From positions 1,550,001 to 1,614,000 of the forward strand of contig JAILWY010000020.1 in assembly GCA_022113835.1 (NCBI GenBank): a stretch of DNA of 64,000 nt, written 5' to 3'. Below, one piece after another: positions 53,706-64,000 of this stretch. The notes beneath the pieces were generated by a model, which saw only the letters and a program-made list of their open reading frames with translations, had not been told where the DNA came from and searched no databases. The translations under genes and the position numbers were made by a program. Within the stretch, counting starts at the first letter, position 1, and every line of letters starts with the position of its first letter. The stretch is from Atopsyche davidsoni (taxonomy: Eukaryota; Arthropoda; Insecta; Trichoptera; Hydrobiosidae).

Positions 53706-55226
53706 GCATTGTGATATAAGGCTTTGATATCAGAGGTTTTGGTAGATATGGCTATATACTAATAAATCAATAAAACCATTATTACGATTGGAGATAAAGC
53801 AATGCTTAATTTTTTTTAACCAAAATAGATGTGCATTGTACATTAAAAAAAAAAGTATACTTTTGGCTTTTCGGTGGGTAGCTAATATTATTAAAAATGT
53901 ATTTACTACGAGAAGTAACAACAATTATTCGTTGAAGTATTTAAGCCCTACATATTCCTAAAACGGAAAAAATAAATTAAATTGAATATTATGAGAATTA
54001 TGCGATTTTCTTTGCTTCAAAGTCAAATTCAGTTTTTTTTTAATATTATTTAAAAATGCAATCAAGAATTTCCATACAAAATATTAACAAAGTTCTGAAA
54101 TCAGTTACAAATTTCCGTAATATATGAATAGATATTTAAAATAGCATTTGTAAAAATATACATCTGCATTTGATTATCGTTATAATTATTTTAAATGAGT
54201 TATTACAGAAAATAATAATTCACAAAAGATACTGCCTACATTTATTTATTATATGCTTGAATTAATAAATTATTTTAAAATAATTATCACCACTTGGTAT
54301 GGAAATATGATCATTACAACTTCATTAAATTGTATAAGTTTTAATATGCTATCTAAGCATATTTCATATAATCAATAAAACAAATTTAAACTCTTCGATT
54401 TGTAAAATCATTACGAATTTTAAATCTATTCTTGACATCAATAAAAGCAATAAAAAAATTACATTTTATACCACCGCAGGAAATATAAGAATAATTTATT
54501 AAGTTATTAATTTCATTGTGCCATGATAGAACTTATTACCAAAGTCACGAGTAGATGTGAATTAATTTACCAATAAAGGCGTTGCGATCTTTGATGCTCG
54601 TTATAAAGAACCGCACGTAGATTCTATTCCCGAGACGAACATCACGAAACCGTTTTTCCTGAAAAACACTTACTCAAGCGAAATTACAGTCGTAACATTC
54701 AAAGTTGTTGTCTGATACGTGCAAAATTTGACTATGAAAATATCTGACCTATCAGATGGCTCCTTTGAAAGTTGCTTATTGTATGGGATATATCTACAGT
54801 ATGTAATTTTTTTTTAACATAAATGATTTATTAAAAGTACTACTTTATTTTTTGTATTCGGGTGCAGTAACCCAGTAGTAATAAATTATAACAATTGTAT
54901 AAATCTCCTCCCCCAACTACGACGGCAAGTGTTGCTTGGCCGATTGCGTTTTGTTTTACTTTCAATTGTTTTTGTACAATTATTACCTAGATAAATTTAT
55001 GATAAGAAAATGAAATTTAAAATAAAAAAATAGTTCTTCAGCTGCTGTTTTATTTTGTTTAAATGATACATTAATAATAAATATATGTAAAATATAAATA
55101 TAAGTATTGAAAAGAGATAGTGAATATGATTTATAATATGATATATTTCAGTTTCAGTTCAACTGCGAATCGATGGTTTCAATTTTGACTAGGTATGTGC
55201 ACGTGTGACTCGACGTAACCGCATGC

Positions 55227-55270
55227 CAGTGGCGTGCGGTCCATACAAGCAGAAAAGCAGTTAAAAATGC
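55227..55270 (+). repeat. hAT MITE left-end fragment
   Basis: CAGTGGCGTGCGGTCCATAC followed by AAGCAGAAAAGCA matches the left end of the 52092 element. The right boundary is not resolved. Confidence 0.55.
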
Positions 55271-56368
55271 ATATTTAAATAAATCAGTCGTGAATTGTAA
55301 TTGCTTTGCGGTTCACTATACTGCAGTTGAATTTTATACTCACAGATTTGTTACTAAGTCTACAAAGCGCTTTTGTATAAGCGTGAATATATATATATAT
55401 ATACAAGAGCTTACTCACTTCATTCGATACCTGATACCATTGCGGTAACTTTAAGGATAAATCAAGGTCAAATTTATCTGAATACGAGTCTTTGAACTAT
55501 AACTGTAATTGCATCGGAGTAAATATTTTTTTAGGTGGTCGAATTTTTTTTTAAATTTAAAAGATAAGGTATTGTATGCTGTAATATTTGCAGCTCGTAC
55601 CTATAAATATACTGTTATTCAATGTTGATGAATCGTGGAAATGGTGTGCGGTGACTTTGAAGGTCACTGGAGTGTGGGAAGACTGAAGATGAGACGGTTT
55701 TATGTTATAATGGAGGACTGCCGGGCTCGGGTAAGATGTGAATTCAAGGATGATAGTATCAAGGTCGTTGGTGTGTTCTCTTGGATGAGGCCAGGGTCCA
55801 CCACGGCACGATAACAATAATCTTAACCAGCTTTTCACTCATGGCATGCCTTCTCCACGTACACCGTGGATTGGCTACATTTATTTTTACTTACAAAATA
55901 TAAGAGATCATTGGAGTTCAGTATAAAATTTTTGAACATATTATTCATTAACAATCATCAAGTTTACGTTAAGTATATGTAAAATCATAGTAATTCGGAT
56001 TTATAGTAGCTTTACTGTTTAGAAGAGAGAAATCTGCAACAAAGACAAGGACAAAGTTAATCACAAAGCATCAGTCTAGCGAACGTGTTGAATATGAACA
56101 AACATATAGATTAACAGTTTAGCTGGCATATCAGTCTCTGATTGAAGATAGGCCGGTGCGTTGAGATGAACAGAGTTCAACTCTCAGGATGTATATAAAG
56201 GAGATGTTTACACAATAGTAATGCTTACATTACTTCCATTCATCTGTCTTATCCGGCATGTTTAAACTGCACAGAATCCAAACTCTTAATTTAAGTATAT
56301 GATGCAAAATACAAACCACCAGAATGGTTTATATAACAGTCTAAAGAATAATATAAAATAAATATATA

Positions 56369-57980
56369 TTACTTTTCAAATAATTGAAGTGCTCTCCTCC
56401 ACATGATGGCCTGATGCTCGTCCTGGACTCTCCGAAAATTCATCTCGTCCTCGGCTCTCTGCCTTTTAAAAGCGAGGTATTCTTTCTGCTGTTTAAGCCT
56501 CCGTACCTCTATTTGCTGTTTTGCCGTTTGGAGATCTAATATTCGACTAAGGATTGGTTTACTGGCGAACATCTCTGGAATCATAAAAACACCCGTCATA
56601 TATACAATAACACAAATTATATTTAACAATAGGCATGACCTTCGACTACTGCGGAGAAACTGGTTGCGACAATCACTAAAGGTCACTGAGAATTTTCTGA
56701 CATTGATTGCAACAATAATATATATGGGGGTAGGTATAAAAATAAACTATCTATTTTGATACTTTCTTCTATTTTTTCATTAGAATTTACATGATATTAT
56801 TTATATCATATACACACGAGACAAAACAGTACTACCGCTGTAAAAAGATAAAATAAGTTACTCACTGGTTTCTTTTTTGATAGGTCGGAACTTCCTGCGT
56901 TTCAGAGCTCTCTTCTCGGTGCAGTCGGGTACAACGTCAGAAGAGCAGTTGGGTTCTCCCAGTCGCTCGCTTGATATGCTAATTGCATCATCGTTGATCA
57001 TAGCACTCAACTCTAGCAACTGGAATGCAAAAATTATTTTGTATTTCTGATGGTATTTTTAATCCACTATTGCTAAGAAAGACATTTCTCAAAAATAATA
57101 ATAAACAATGTTTTCATATGTACATAATTCAATATTTAATAAAAACTGTCATCAGAACCTACAAAAAATAAAAATGTTTTTTAATTCTGTATAAAATATG
57201 CTAAGATTTATCAGAATTGTTGGAGGATTGAAAACTTTAAGCAACACAACGGCTGTCAAAACCTATGAACATACCATAAAATATACTTACATTCATATCA
57301 TTGGACCCGGCATTGGAACCGTTTAATGAGTAATCATCGAACTGCGGCAGATTGTCTCTCACATCGGGCAAATGCATTGGGTTCTCTAGCTCGATGAAGG
57401 AGATCAGCCGAGTCTCTAGCGGATTAAGCGTAGGCGGGATGTGGTCTCCTTCATCCGGCCGCTCTCCCCGGATGATAGCTGCTTTTTTCTTTACGCTGAA
57501 CTTCCAATCCGACCATGACTAAAAAAAAAACAATGGATATTAAAAATACTGCATTAATTGTATCAAATGACTTGTTTGATGTTAATTCTTTTTGTTAGTG
57601 TTCGAGATTTGTGAGCAGTTGTGTCAAACAAATTTACTCTCATTGTTTTACATTTACACCTTGATATCATTCACGTTAGGTCTGACGTTGAATTCGCCAG
57701 TAATCATAAACAAAACATTTCTCAAGCACATCGGGATTCCAACGAAATCTTATCTAAAGAAAATCGTGAATATAAAACTGCTTACTTTTGACCATTTGAG
57801 GCTGCTCTTCACTGTGCCTCCCTTTAAAGCATTAAGCTGTGTAGCTACTTCGCTCCAAGCCTTCTGAGTTTGTTTCTTGGGCTGATGACCGAAGAACTTG
57901 TTCAGCGCCAACTCCGGGTTGTCTATCATCAGCTCCAGCAGTCTCTCCAGTTGTTCTGGCGAAGCTCTTTTGGCACTCAT
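56369..57980 (-). CDS. Myb/SANT-like DNA-binding domain protein with C-terminal coiled coil, four exons
   Basis: Exons on the minus strand are 57980-57786, 57518-57291, 57019-56866 and 56574-56369. Junctions are GT-AG with phases 0, 0 and 1, and 783 nt give 260 residues. Residues 4 to about 84 (SPEQLERLLELMIDNPELAL..., AWSEVATQLN, KWSKSWSDWKFSVKKKAA, IIRGER) have the spacing and tryptophans of the Myb_DNA-bind_5 (zeste-type, MSANTD) domain. An intron splits it just after LKWSK. The middle is acidic; RALKRRKFRPIKKE is a likely nuclear localisation signal. The last 60 residues (TAKQQIEVRRLKQQKEYLAF and on) form a strongly predicted coiled coil. Such proteins bind DNA and are often related to the Myb partner of Harbinger transposons. 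The intact spliced structure suggests a host gene. Target and role are unknown. Confidence 0.88.
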
Positions 57981-58099
57981 GTTTGTGATTTATTTCTTTC
58001 TTTTATCGATTGATTTCGAGAACGAGGGATATTTTTCTTGCCAATCAACAACACTTTTCCGCTTTCCTACTGTCATAGCACCGGCAACCATAGACAAAT

Positions 58100-61000
58100 A
58101 TTGATGTTAGCCTACCATAGATTGTGGAGTATACTCTTTTTTTTTTTTTTTTAAAGGCGGGTAAAGTAATTTAATATTTATTTAGCTTTTATAAAAAAAA
58201 TAATGATTTTAAAATTAAACACATTTCAAGATGCAGAAAAATATATTGTTATATTATAAAATAAATAAATAATTTTGTTGATTTATTTTTCAGAAATACA
58301 ATATTTGTTAAATAATCTCTAATTAAAACAACTTTTTTAGAAATATATTTATAATAGTTTAAAGATTTAATTCTTGCATATTTGTGATCACTAAAATTAT
58401 TTTACGTCATACAAAAAGTAATACATTTTAAACTGATTAAATTCTGACCAATCACATGCAGTAGTGATTAATTTAGATATTAATCTTTTTTGGCTGGATA
58501 TGAGGTCGGTTATCTAAAAACTTAACACCTCCACAGCCAATTGATATTTAGAGAGATACACAAATGATTCATCGTCTTCATGATTGGGAAACAATACAAG
58601 ACAAGCCATTCATTATTTTTATCCTTGATGCTTCAAATAATGGAGTCGTATTGCATATTACATTTTTTCAGTACATATTACTTGGCAAAAATATTCACTA
58701 TTAAGCAGGCGGTGAGGCGGCCATAACGGATTTCTTGACGACATTGAATCAGAAGGTATAATATAATATATTCGTGTGCATTTTAATAAACTTGACTTGT
58801 AAAATAACGACTTCTTTCACCTTTGACATTGACAGCGGCATGAAATTTTATTGCAGCCATTGTAAGATATGAAATTTTTCTATCTCCAAAGCAACACGCG
58901 AATAGAAATTTGGTCATTGTTAAAATTTGTTTTATCAACTCAATACCGGAGGAATTAGAAAATATAAACGTTTCGCAGAATTATAAAAGTTCAAGACATA
59001 TTAACAGACTGGCCATATTAGAAATTAGTAAGGATTGCTTCGAAACAACCAAAGTTGCTATTCGATGTTCTAAGCGTTGATTAAAAATATATTTTTTTTA
59101 TTACAAATTGATTCGTCTCCCAAAAATTATTAAGCAATATAAAACTTTTGGCGGTGATGCCAATTTTTTCCTAACAAGTAGCAGTTGGAATTTATTACCT
59201 GGCCGACACAGTTGCAAGATTACTATCATCTTGGAGTATTCAATAGAATATCGAGTATTTTTCGTGATCGGATGCTTCAAGGTCACCATCGAAAAGGTCT
59301 GTAGAAAGCAAAGAAACCCCAGAGCAAGACAACTATTTTTATATAAGAGTTTGTCTTTTTAATTTTGATATTCCTCGCTTACTCCAGCCAGAACCTTGGC
59401 CTTCTCCAAGAAGATACACCACCAGCACTTTCAAATTATAAACCCCTACAAAATCACACCATAACCTCACTTCAGCGATGCATATCATCGATGGGTATCT
59501 AAGGGTGGTTACCAGCGCGATATCACAGTTAAAGAGAAAGAAGGCTTGCGCGATTTTACAATACGTGTTTATTATAAGATCGTCTGTCGATTCATGAAAA
59601 TCCAAATGTAAAAACGCTGCCAAAGGTCAACTGCTTGGAGTTTCTCGACTCCGGCGAGCCAGTGAGGCAACGACGGTCCGTGACGTAAAGGTCACATCGA
59701 AAATCTAAAGCCTTTTACTTTTTCAAAGAACCAAATCGTAAATCGAGAAACACCTCATATAATTATTCATAATTTACTAAAGATTCAAAAATTCAGCATG
59801 TGTGTAGCAACTGAAAAAAAAAACTACCCCAAAAAGTACAACATAGCGCTGATACATATTTAAATTATTACTAAAACCAAACTAAAAATATTTAAGTATA
59901 ATATAAAAATATTAATTAAATTAAATGAACAAACACGACTCCACCCATGCGTGAGAATGAGAAACGCGTATTTTATGAAGTTACGGTATGCGTACAGTAC
60001 TGATATTATATTCAGGAGTACAAAAATTGGATTCACTTATTAACCCAACCAGCAGAGCGATCATGAGTGCTCAACCCTTCAGCGACTAAGCTTCAGTTGC
60101 AGCCACTGAATTCACGGGGAACAGCTTTAAACCGCACTACTCTGTGCGAGTGGGAGGCCGCAAAAAATGGTGCAAGCAAACAAGTAGTTTGAAAAAAAAA
60201 ATTTTTTAAAAGAATTTCAGCGAAGACTGGTGTATAGTTAGACTTTAGATATATGTTCTTAAGCATACAACCATGCCTATTTATTTGAGTAAAGGGCCGC
60301 AAGGGGAGAAGCAGGTAAACACGTACGAGTACAAAGTTAGAATTTTATATTTGCGAGTACTTCATATCGTCAATACTTGTACAAGGTGTATAGTTTAATA
60401 TTTATCACATAAAAAATGCAATCTTGTATATTTATATTTTATATTTATTTATAATAATTACGCACAGCTGATTTTTTTTATATAAAGCATTATGAGCTGT
60501 AAATAAAAAATACTACAGTATCCCTAAAATCAAGTGCACTTCTGTGGCAAAGGAACTTTGATCATATAGAATCGAAGCTAAATATGAAAGAAAGCAAAAG
60601 ACAAATATGTCACGAGTCGTTAAAGGGTTAAACTTGAATGCGTCTACACATGTATGCTCGTATAAATTATGATGAAAATTACTTTCAATTGCTGAACAAT
60701 ATTCGCTCGGGCACGCATTTCTGCGAATGTTACAACAATAATAATTTCAATGTGCTTTTACGTGTGGAGAGATCCCAATTACATACGCAAATATGCATAA
60801 CTCAGGCTGTGGAAAAATATCTGAATATAATATAATAAATAAACAACACGAGAGTTTCAATGTGACTTTCATGGATATTAAAAAATAAATATTAAAAAAA
60901 TAAATAAAAATTAAATCATTTTTGAAGATTTTTCGACGAGGGTCTTTTGGGATATCAAAATCCCAGAAGAACCCAAGCGTTATAAATAAATTATTAAAGC

Positions 61001-61280
61001 AAATAAATTTTCAGGTAAAAGGGACATGCGAAACACGTCGGAATTTATAACAGTCAAAAAGCGGCATAACACCTAAGAATTGACTGTTTATAATTACAAC
61101 ACAACACAAAATATTTTTATTGTTATGAAATATGAACATGTACTTATTTTGGCGTTTGTACAGTAAAGTAATAAATTTATTAAAATATTGTGAGATTATT
61201 GTTTTAAGGTTCTTTCTTCTTCTAGTGCTTCTCCTCGTAGTGACCATTTGATTGAATATATTTATATCCATATCCAATGC
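58100..61280. other. AT-rich region upstream of the Myb/SANT-like gene
   Basis: Must include the promoter of the minus-strand gene just right of 57980. A T-run at 58138-58152 and many short frames are present, but I recognise no gene, RNA or transposon. Confidence 0.4.
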
Positions 61281-61284
61281 CCCT

Positions 61285-61465
61285 TTTTCCTTTGATTTTC
61301 CCATGGAAAATAAGCTGTGGGATGCTATATTTATTGCTTCGAAAAATGCAGCAAAAATAGGAGACCTTACACATTTTTAACCATCATTAGAATTTTTTTC
61401 TTTGAGCATTCTGTGCAAGACTCTTTCACATGGTATTTTAAGGATTCTCCCATAGGACCACGTGT
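61285..61465 (-). repeat. LINE 3'-end fragment, inverted relative to the next one
   Basis: The minus strand contains AATATAGCATCCCACAGCTT, then ATTTTCCATGGGAAAATCAA, the same tail as at 61640 but in reverse. It abuts the plus-strand fragment at about 61470. Confidence 0.55.
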
Positions 61466-61469
61466 TATG

Positions 61470-61932
61470 TCGTCTTAGTTTTTCTTTATGGAGTTGAAGC
61501 TTGGATACTCAAATCAGCTACTGTGCAAAGGATTGAGGTGATTGAAATGTGGCTGTATAGGAGTAGTCGCATATAAGATAGTCTTGCAAAGATGACAACT
61601 CCTGACGATAGTAAAGAAGCTGAAAGTCTCCTATTTTCGTAACAGCAAGTACAGCATCCTACAGCTGATTGTCCAAAGAAAAATCAAAGGAAGGAGGAAG
61701 TTTTAGTGAGATATGCTTTCAGGCTTCAGTATTTTTAAAAACACCATGGGTTGACTGCGTCACATATAAGATAGTCTTGCAAAGATGACAACTCCTGACG
61801 ATAGTAAAGAAGCTGAAAGTCTCCTATTTTTGTAACAGCAAGTACAGCATCCTACAGCTGATTGTCCAAAGAAAAATCGAAGGAAGGAGGAAGTTTTAGT
61901 GAGGTATGCTTTCAGGCTTCAGTATTTTCAAA
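61470..61932 (+). repeat. LINE fragment with a 193-bp direct duplication
   Basis: Frames read LVFLYGVEAWILKSATVQRI, EVIEMWLYRS, then VKKLKVSYF...NSKYSILQL and IVQRKIKGRRKF, the C-terminal region of a non-LTR retrotransposon reverse transcriptase protein. The last part, from CATATAAGATAGTCTTGC at 61570, is repeated from 61763 with a period of 193 bases and only a few differences. Confidence 0.8.
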
Positions 61933-62059
61933 TAGCAGTATTTCACGCTTGCCTGGTGCATTGTGTCCAGATAGTTAAAGATGTCTGCATTTGACACAAT
62001 TTGAGGAACAGTTAACGCGTAACTGTTAACAGTTAACGCTTTCGATGTGAGCAGGCATA

Positions 62060-62180
62060 CAGTCCATTGTTCGGTTTAAAATGCAGCTCTTGCCTGCGAC
62101 AGGCTACGGGCATATTAAACAGGCATTTTTAGGTTATTTTCAGGTGGCATTTTTTTTGTCACCACATGAACAATGGACTG
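62060..62180. mobile_element. Tc1-type MITE, 121 bp
   Basis: Perfect 13-bp terminal repeats CAGTCCATTGTTC and GAACAATGGACTG, flanked by TA on both sides (62058-62059 and 62181-62182). CAGT ends and a TA duplication fit Tc1/mariner-mobilised elements. Confidence 0.85.
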
Positions 62181-62629
62181 TATTTACATTCACACGTGCT
62201 TTATAATATTAACTCAACAACATAGACGCCGACAAAAAAAACTCCAGACGCTGAAAACAGGAATATATCACTTATTTACAACACAAATAAAAAATTCGTC
62301 GTTTCTTCTGTGAATTGATTACATAAAATAATATATAAGTTTCCAAATTTTCATCGGTTTTTAATTATCGTAATTTTTAATTAATTATTTTGTACTCTCT
62401 ATGTGTTTTTGTTTTTCGTATACTATATTTAAAAAAAATTAAACATAATATATTTTTAATTTTATGGAAACCATACAAAGTATTTTCTGAAAACATTCAT
62501 TTTCGATTTTTTTTTCTTTATTATAAAGGGATAGTGATGTTTTAAAAGATAAAATAAATTTATACCTGTTTGTGCTAAGGCAAAGGTTTTTAAAATTAAA
62601 TACTGTTTTTTATTTTTTTTTCGGTATAA

Positions 62630-62669
62630 GATTGTATCTGAGGCTTTATTTAAAGCCTCAGATTCAATC
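62630..62669. other. Long hairpin, 18-bp arms
   Basis: Arms ATCTGAGGCTTTA and TAAAGCCTCAGAT (62636-62663, 2-base loop) extend by GATTG/CAATC after one mismatch. It lies in AT-rich non-coding sequence. Confidence 0.8.
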
Positions 62670-63054
62670 AAATACGAGACCCAGAAAAATAACTTCTATG
62701 AATCGATTATACTTACAATATTTTTATTACTTTTTCGAATCGACTGAAACGGACGTGTGAAAAAAATAAATATTCTTTATTAAATAATTTCGTATTATAT
62801 ATTATAAATAACAGTCTAATTATATTATACAGTCACATCTTGTATTGTATATATCTTGCTATACAGTATTATGAATTAACACCATTAAAAATATTCATAC
62901 TCAATATTTTTTCAGTTTGGTCTGAAAACTCCTGAAAACGCATTTTCATAAAATAAAAACAATTTTTAATAATATGGCTATATAGAAGAATCCTTAAAAC
63001 ACGATCCGTTGATTCCTGAAAAGAAGATCTGACGTTGGTAATGAAATGAAAGTT

Positions 63055-63190
63055 TTTTACTTTTTTCATCCTACAGCTGATTGTATGAGGAAAAATCGTA
63101 TGAAGGAGGAAGTTTACATGGATGCGGAATATGCTTCAGAGGAAATACGAGACTGCCTCAGGATAGAAATATGTTCTGTGAAATCGTCAC
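63055..63190 (+). repeat. LINE 3'-end fragment
   Basis: CATCCTACAGCTGATTGTAT, AGGAAAAATCGTATGAAGGA and CATGGATGCGGAATATG match the tail of the LINE fragments at 61640 and 18905. Confidence 0.6.
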
Positions 63191-63529
63191 CAACTTCTTA
63201 TGAGGAGAAGTTTTTAATTCCTCGCTCACATGCCGGCCAGTTCTCTGCTCAACGAGATTATCAATTCTAGAGTGTTTTTTGCTGGCAGCACCGCCAGTTC
63301 CTCGTCCACGACTAGGAACTGGCAAACGACCTCGCCCCCGAGAGCCTGAAAAAAACGAGCCTTTCTGCGTGGCTGTCTTTCAGGATGGTTTGCGTATCGT
63401 TTCCGGCTCGCGACCAGCCAGGAACTGCTGCAAGGACCGCGGCGAAAAAAAACTGTTTTTGATTATTTCAACGTTAAAAAAAATCATCTAGATGCTAAAA
63501 TATTCAGCGGTAATTTTCTGATAACAGCA

Positions 63530-64000
63530 TTGAATTTTAAGCATCACAAAAAAATAATATACTCTAAAAATAATAATTCAAACTCGTACTTGGAAATACT
63601 GTGTTTCCAGTTTTCAGCAAATATAAAAAAAAACTATGAACGATTTCTTGACACCTATGAACCCATATTCGAGTTTTTTGATCATTTTCAAGAATATTTT
63701 GCGAAAAATTGACTGCACCAATCAAAAATATTTAAATGCAAAAAGTTAGATACATCTCTTATTCCGAACAAAATATTTTTTAATTTCTTGTAAATATACT
63801 TTTAATATGATAAATATGTATCTTTCCGATTGAAGTGTAGGGATTTGGAGATTCGTCCGGCATATTTTCCAAGAATCCTAAACATTTAAAAGTCTTTTTT
63901 TTCAATTGAAATAAAAAGATTAAATATAAACCATGTGCGTCTTATTAATTTAAAAATTAAAAAAAAAAAATCTTCAACAAACTTTGGTTTTGAAAAGTCG
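63530..64000 (-). repeat. AT-rich dispersed repeat, copy 3 (runs off the window)
   Basis: The minus strand starts CGACTTTTCAAAACCAAAGT and continues through AATCGGAAAGATACATATTT and TTTTTGATTGGTGCAGTCAA, matching copy 2. The 60-residue reading frame at 63530-63712 is Asn/Lys/Phe-rich with no recognised family. Confidence 0.72.

Larger units (their letters stand above)
51260..55550. other. AT-rich spacer between convergent genes
   Basis: Contains hAT MITE sequences at 52092 and 55227, a tRNA-like box at 53165 and (TA)n runs at 53673-53700 and 55388-55403. No gene was recognised; reading frames are short and of AT-driven composition. Confidence 0.45.

Noticed and set aside
55557..55838. Minus-strand 93-residue frame beginning MKSWLRLLLSCRGGPWPHPR
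   Set aside because: No domain, promoter or splice signals; may be part of an unrecognised repeat but I cannot support that.

Overview
The window is nuclear DNA from an arthropod, most likely an insect. The evidence is spliced genes with GT-AG introns, a very AT-rich background, many Tc1/mariner, hAT and piggyBac remnants, tRNA-like SINEs, and a short run of CCTAA, the insect-type telomere unit. I cannot name the order or species from the sequence.

Three protein genes can be supported. (1) Positions 316-3093, + strand, hold a compact ten-exon gene for USP39 (U4/U6.U5 tri-snRNP-associated protein 2), a catalytically dead ubiquitin-protease fold used in splicing. (2) A very long + strand gene runs from a CpG-rich, G-run-rich promoter and non-coding first exon (about 6900-7854) to a 3' UTR beyond 49405. 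Its coding exons are 17038-17116, 44892-45021, 46873-46930 and 47414-49405. The product is a 752-residue protein with an MGCGQSK lipidation-type N-terminus, a short core matching vertebrate C1orf21, and a disordered Gln/Pro-rich tail of about 640 residues. (3) Positions 56369-57980, - strand, hold a four-exon, 260-residue protein with an N-terminal Myb/SANT-like domain and a C-terminal coiled coil.

Layout: USP39; an AT-rich spacer; a degenerate satellite of about 195-bp units (5350-6870) abutting the promoter of gene 2; intron 1 (7855-16863) with mariner, hAT and piggyBac remnants and a probable solo LTR; intron 2 (17117-44891, 27.8 kb) packed with transposons, a 42-bp minisatellite, retroposons with target-site duplications and isolated GC-rich islands; introns 3 and 4 with a chain of three hAT elements and a SINE; the large last exon; an AT-rich 3' UTR and spacer; the Myb/SANT-like gene; and a gene-poor tail with LINE fragments and dispersed repeats.

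The genes do not form a pathway. USP39 is a splicing factor, the C1orf21-like protein is probably membrane-tethered, and the Myb/SANT-like protein is probably nuclear. The most unusual structures are the three hAT elements joined through copies of one 8-bp target, a foldback retroposon family with 12-14 bp duplications, a composite retroposon with a perfect 17-bp duplication, and the large disordered extension of the C1orf21-like protein.
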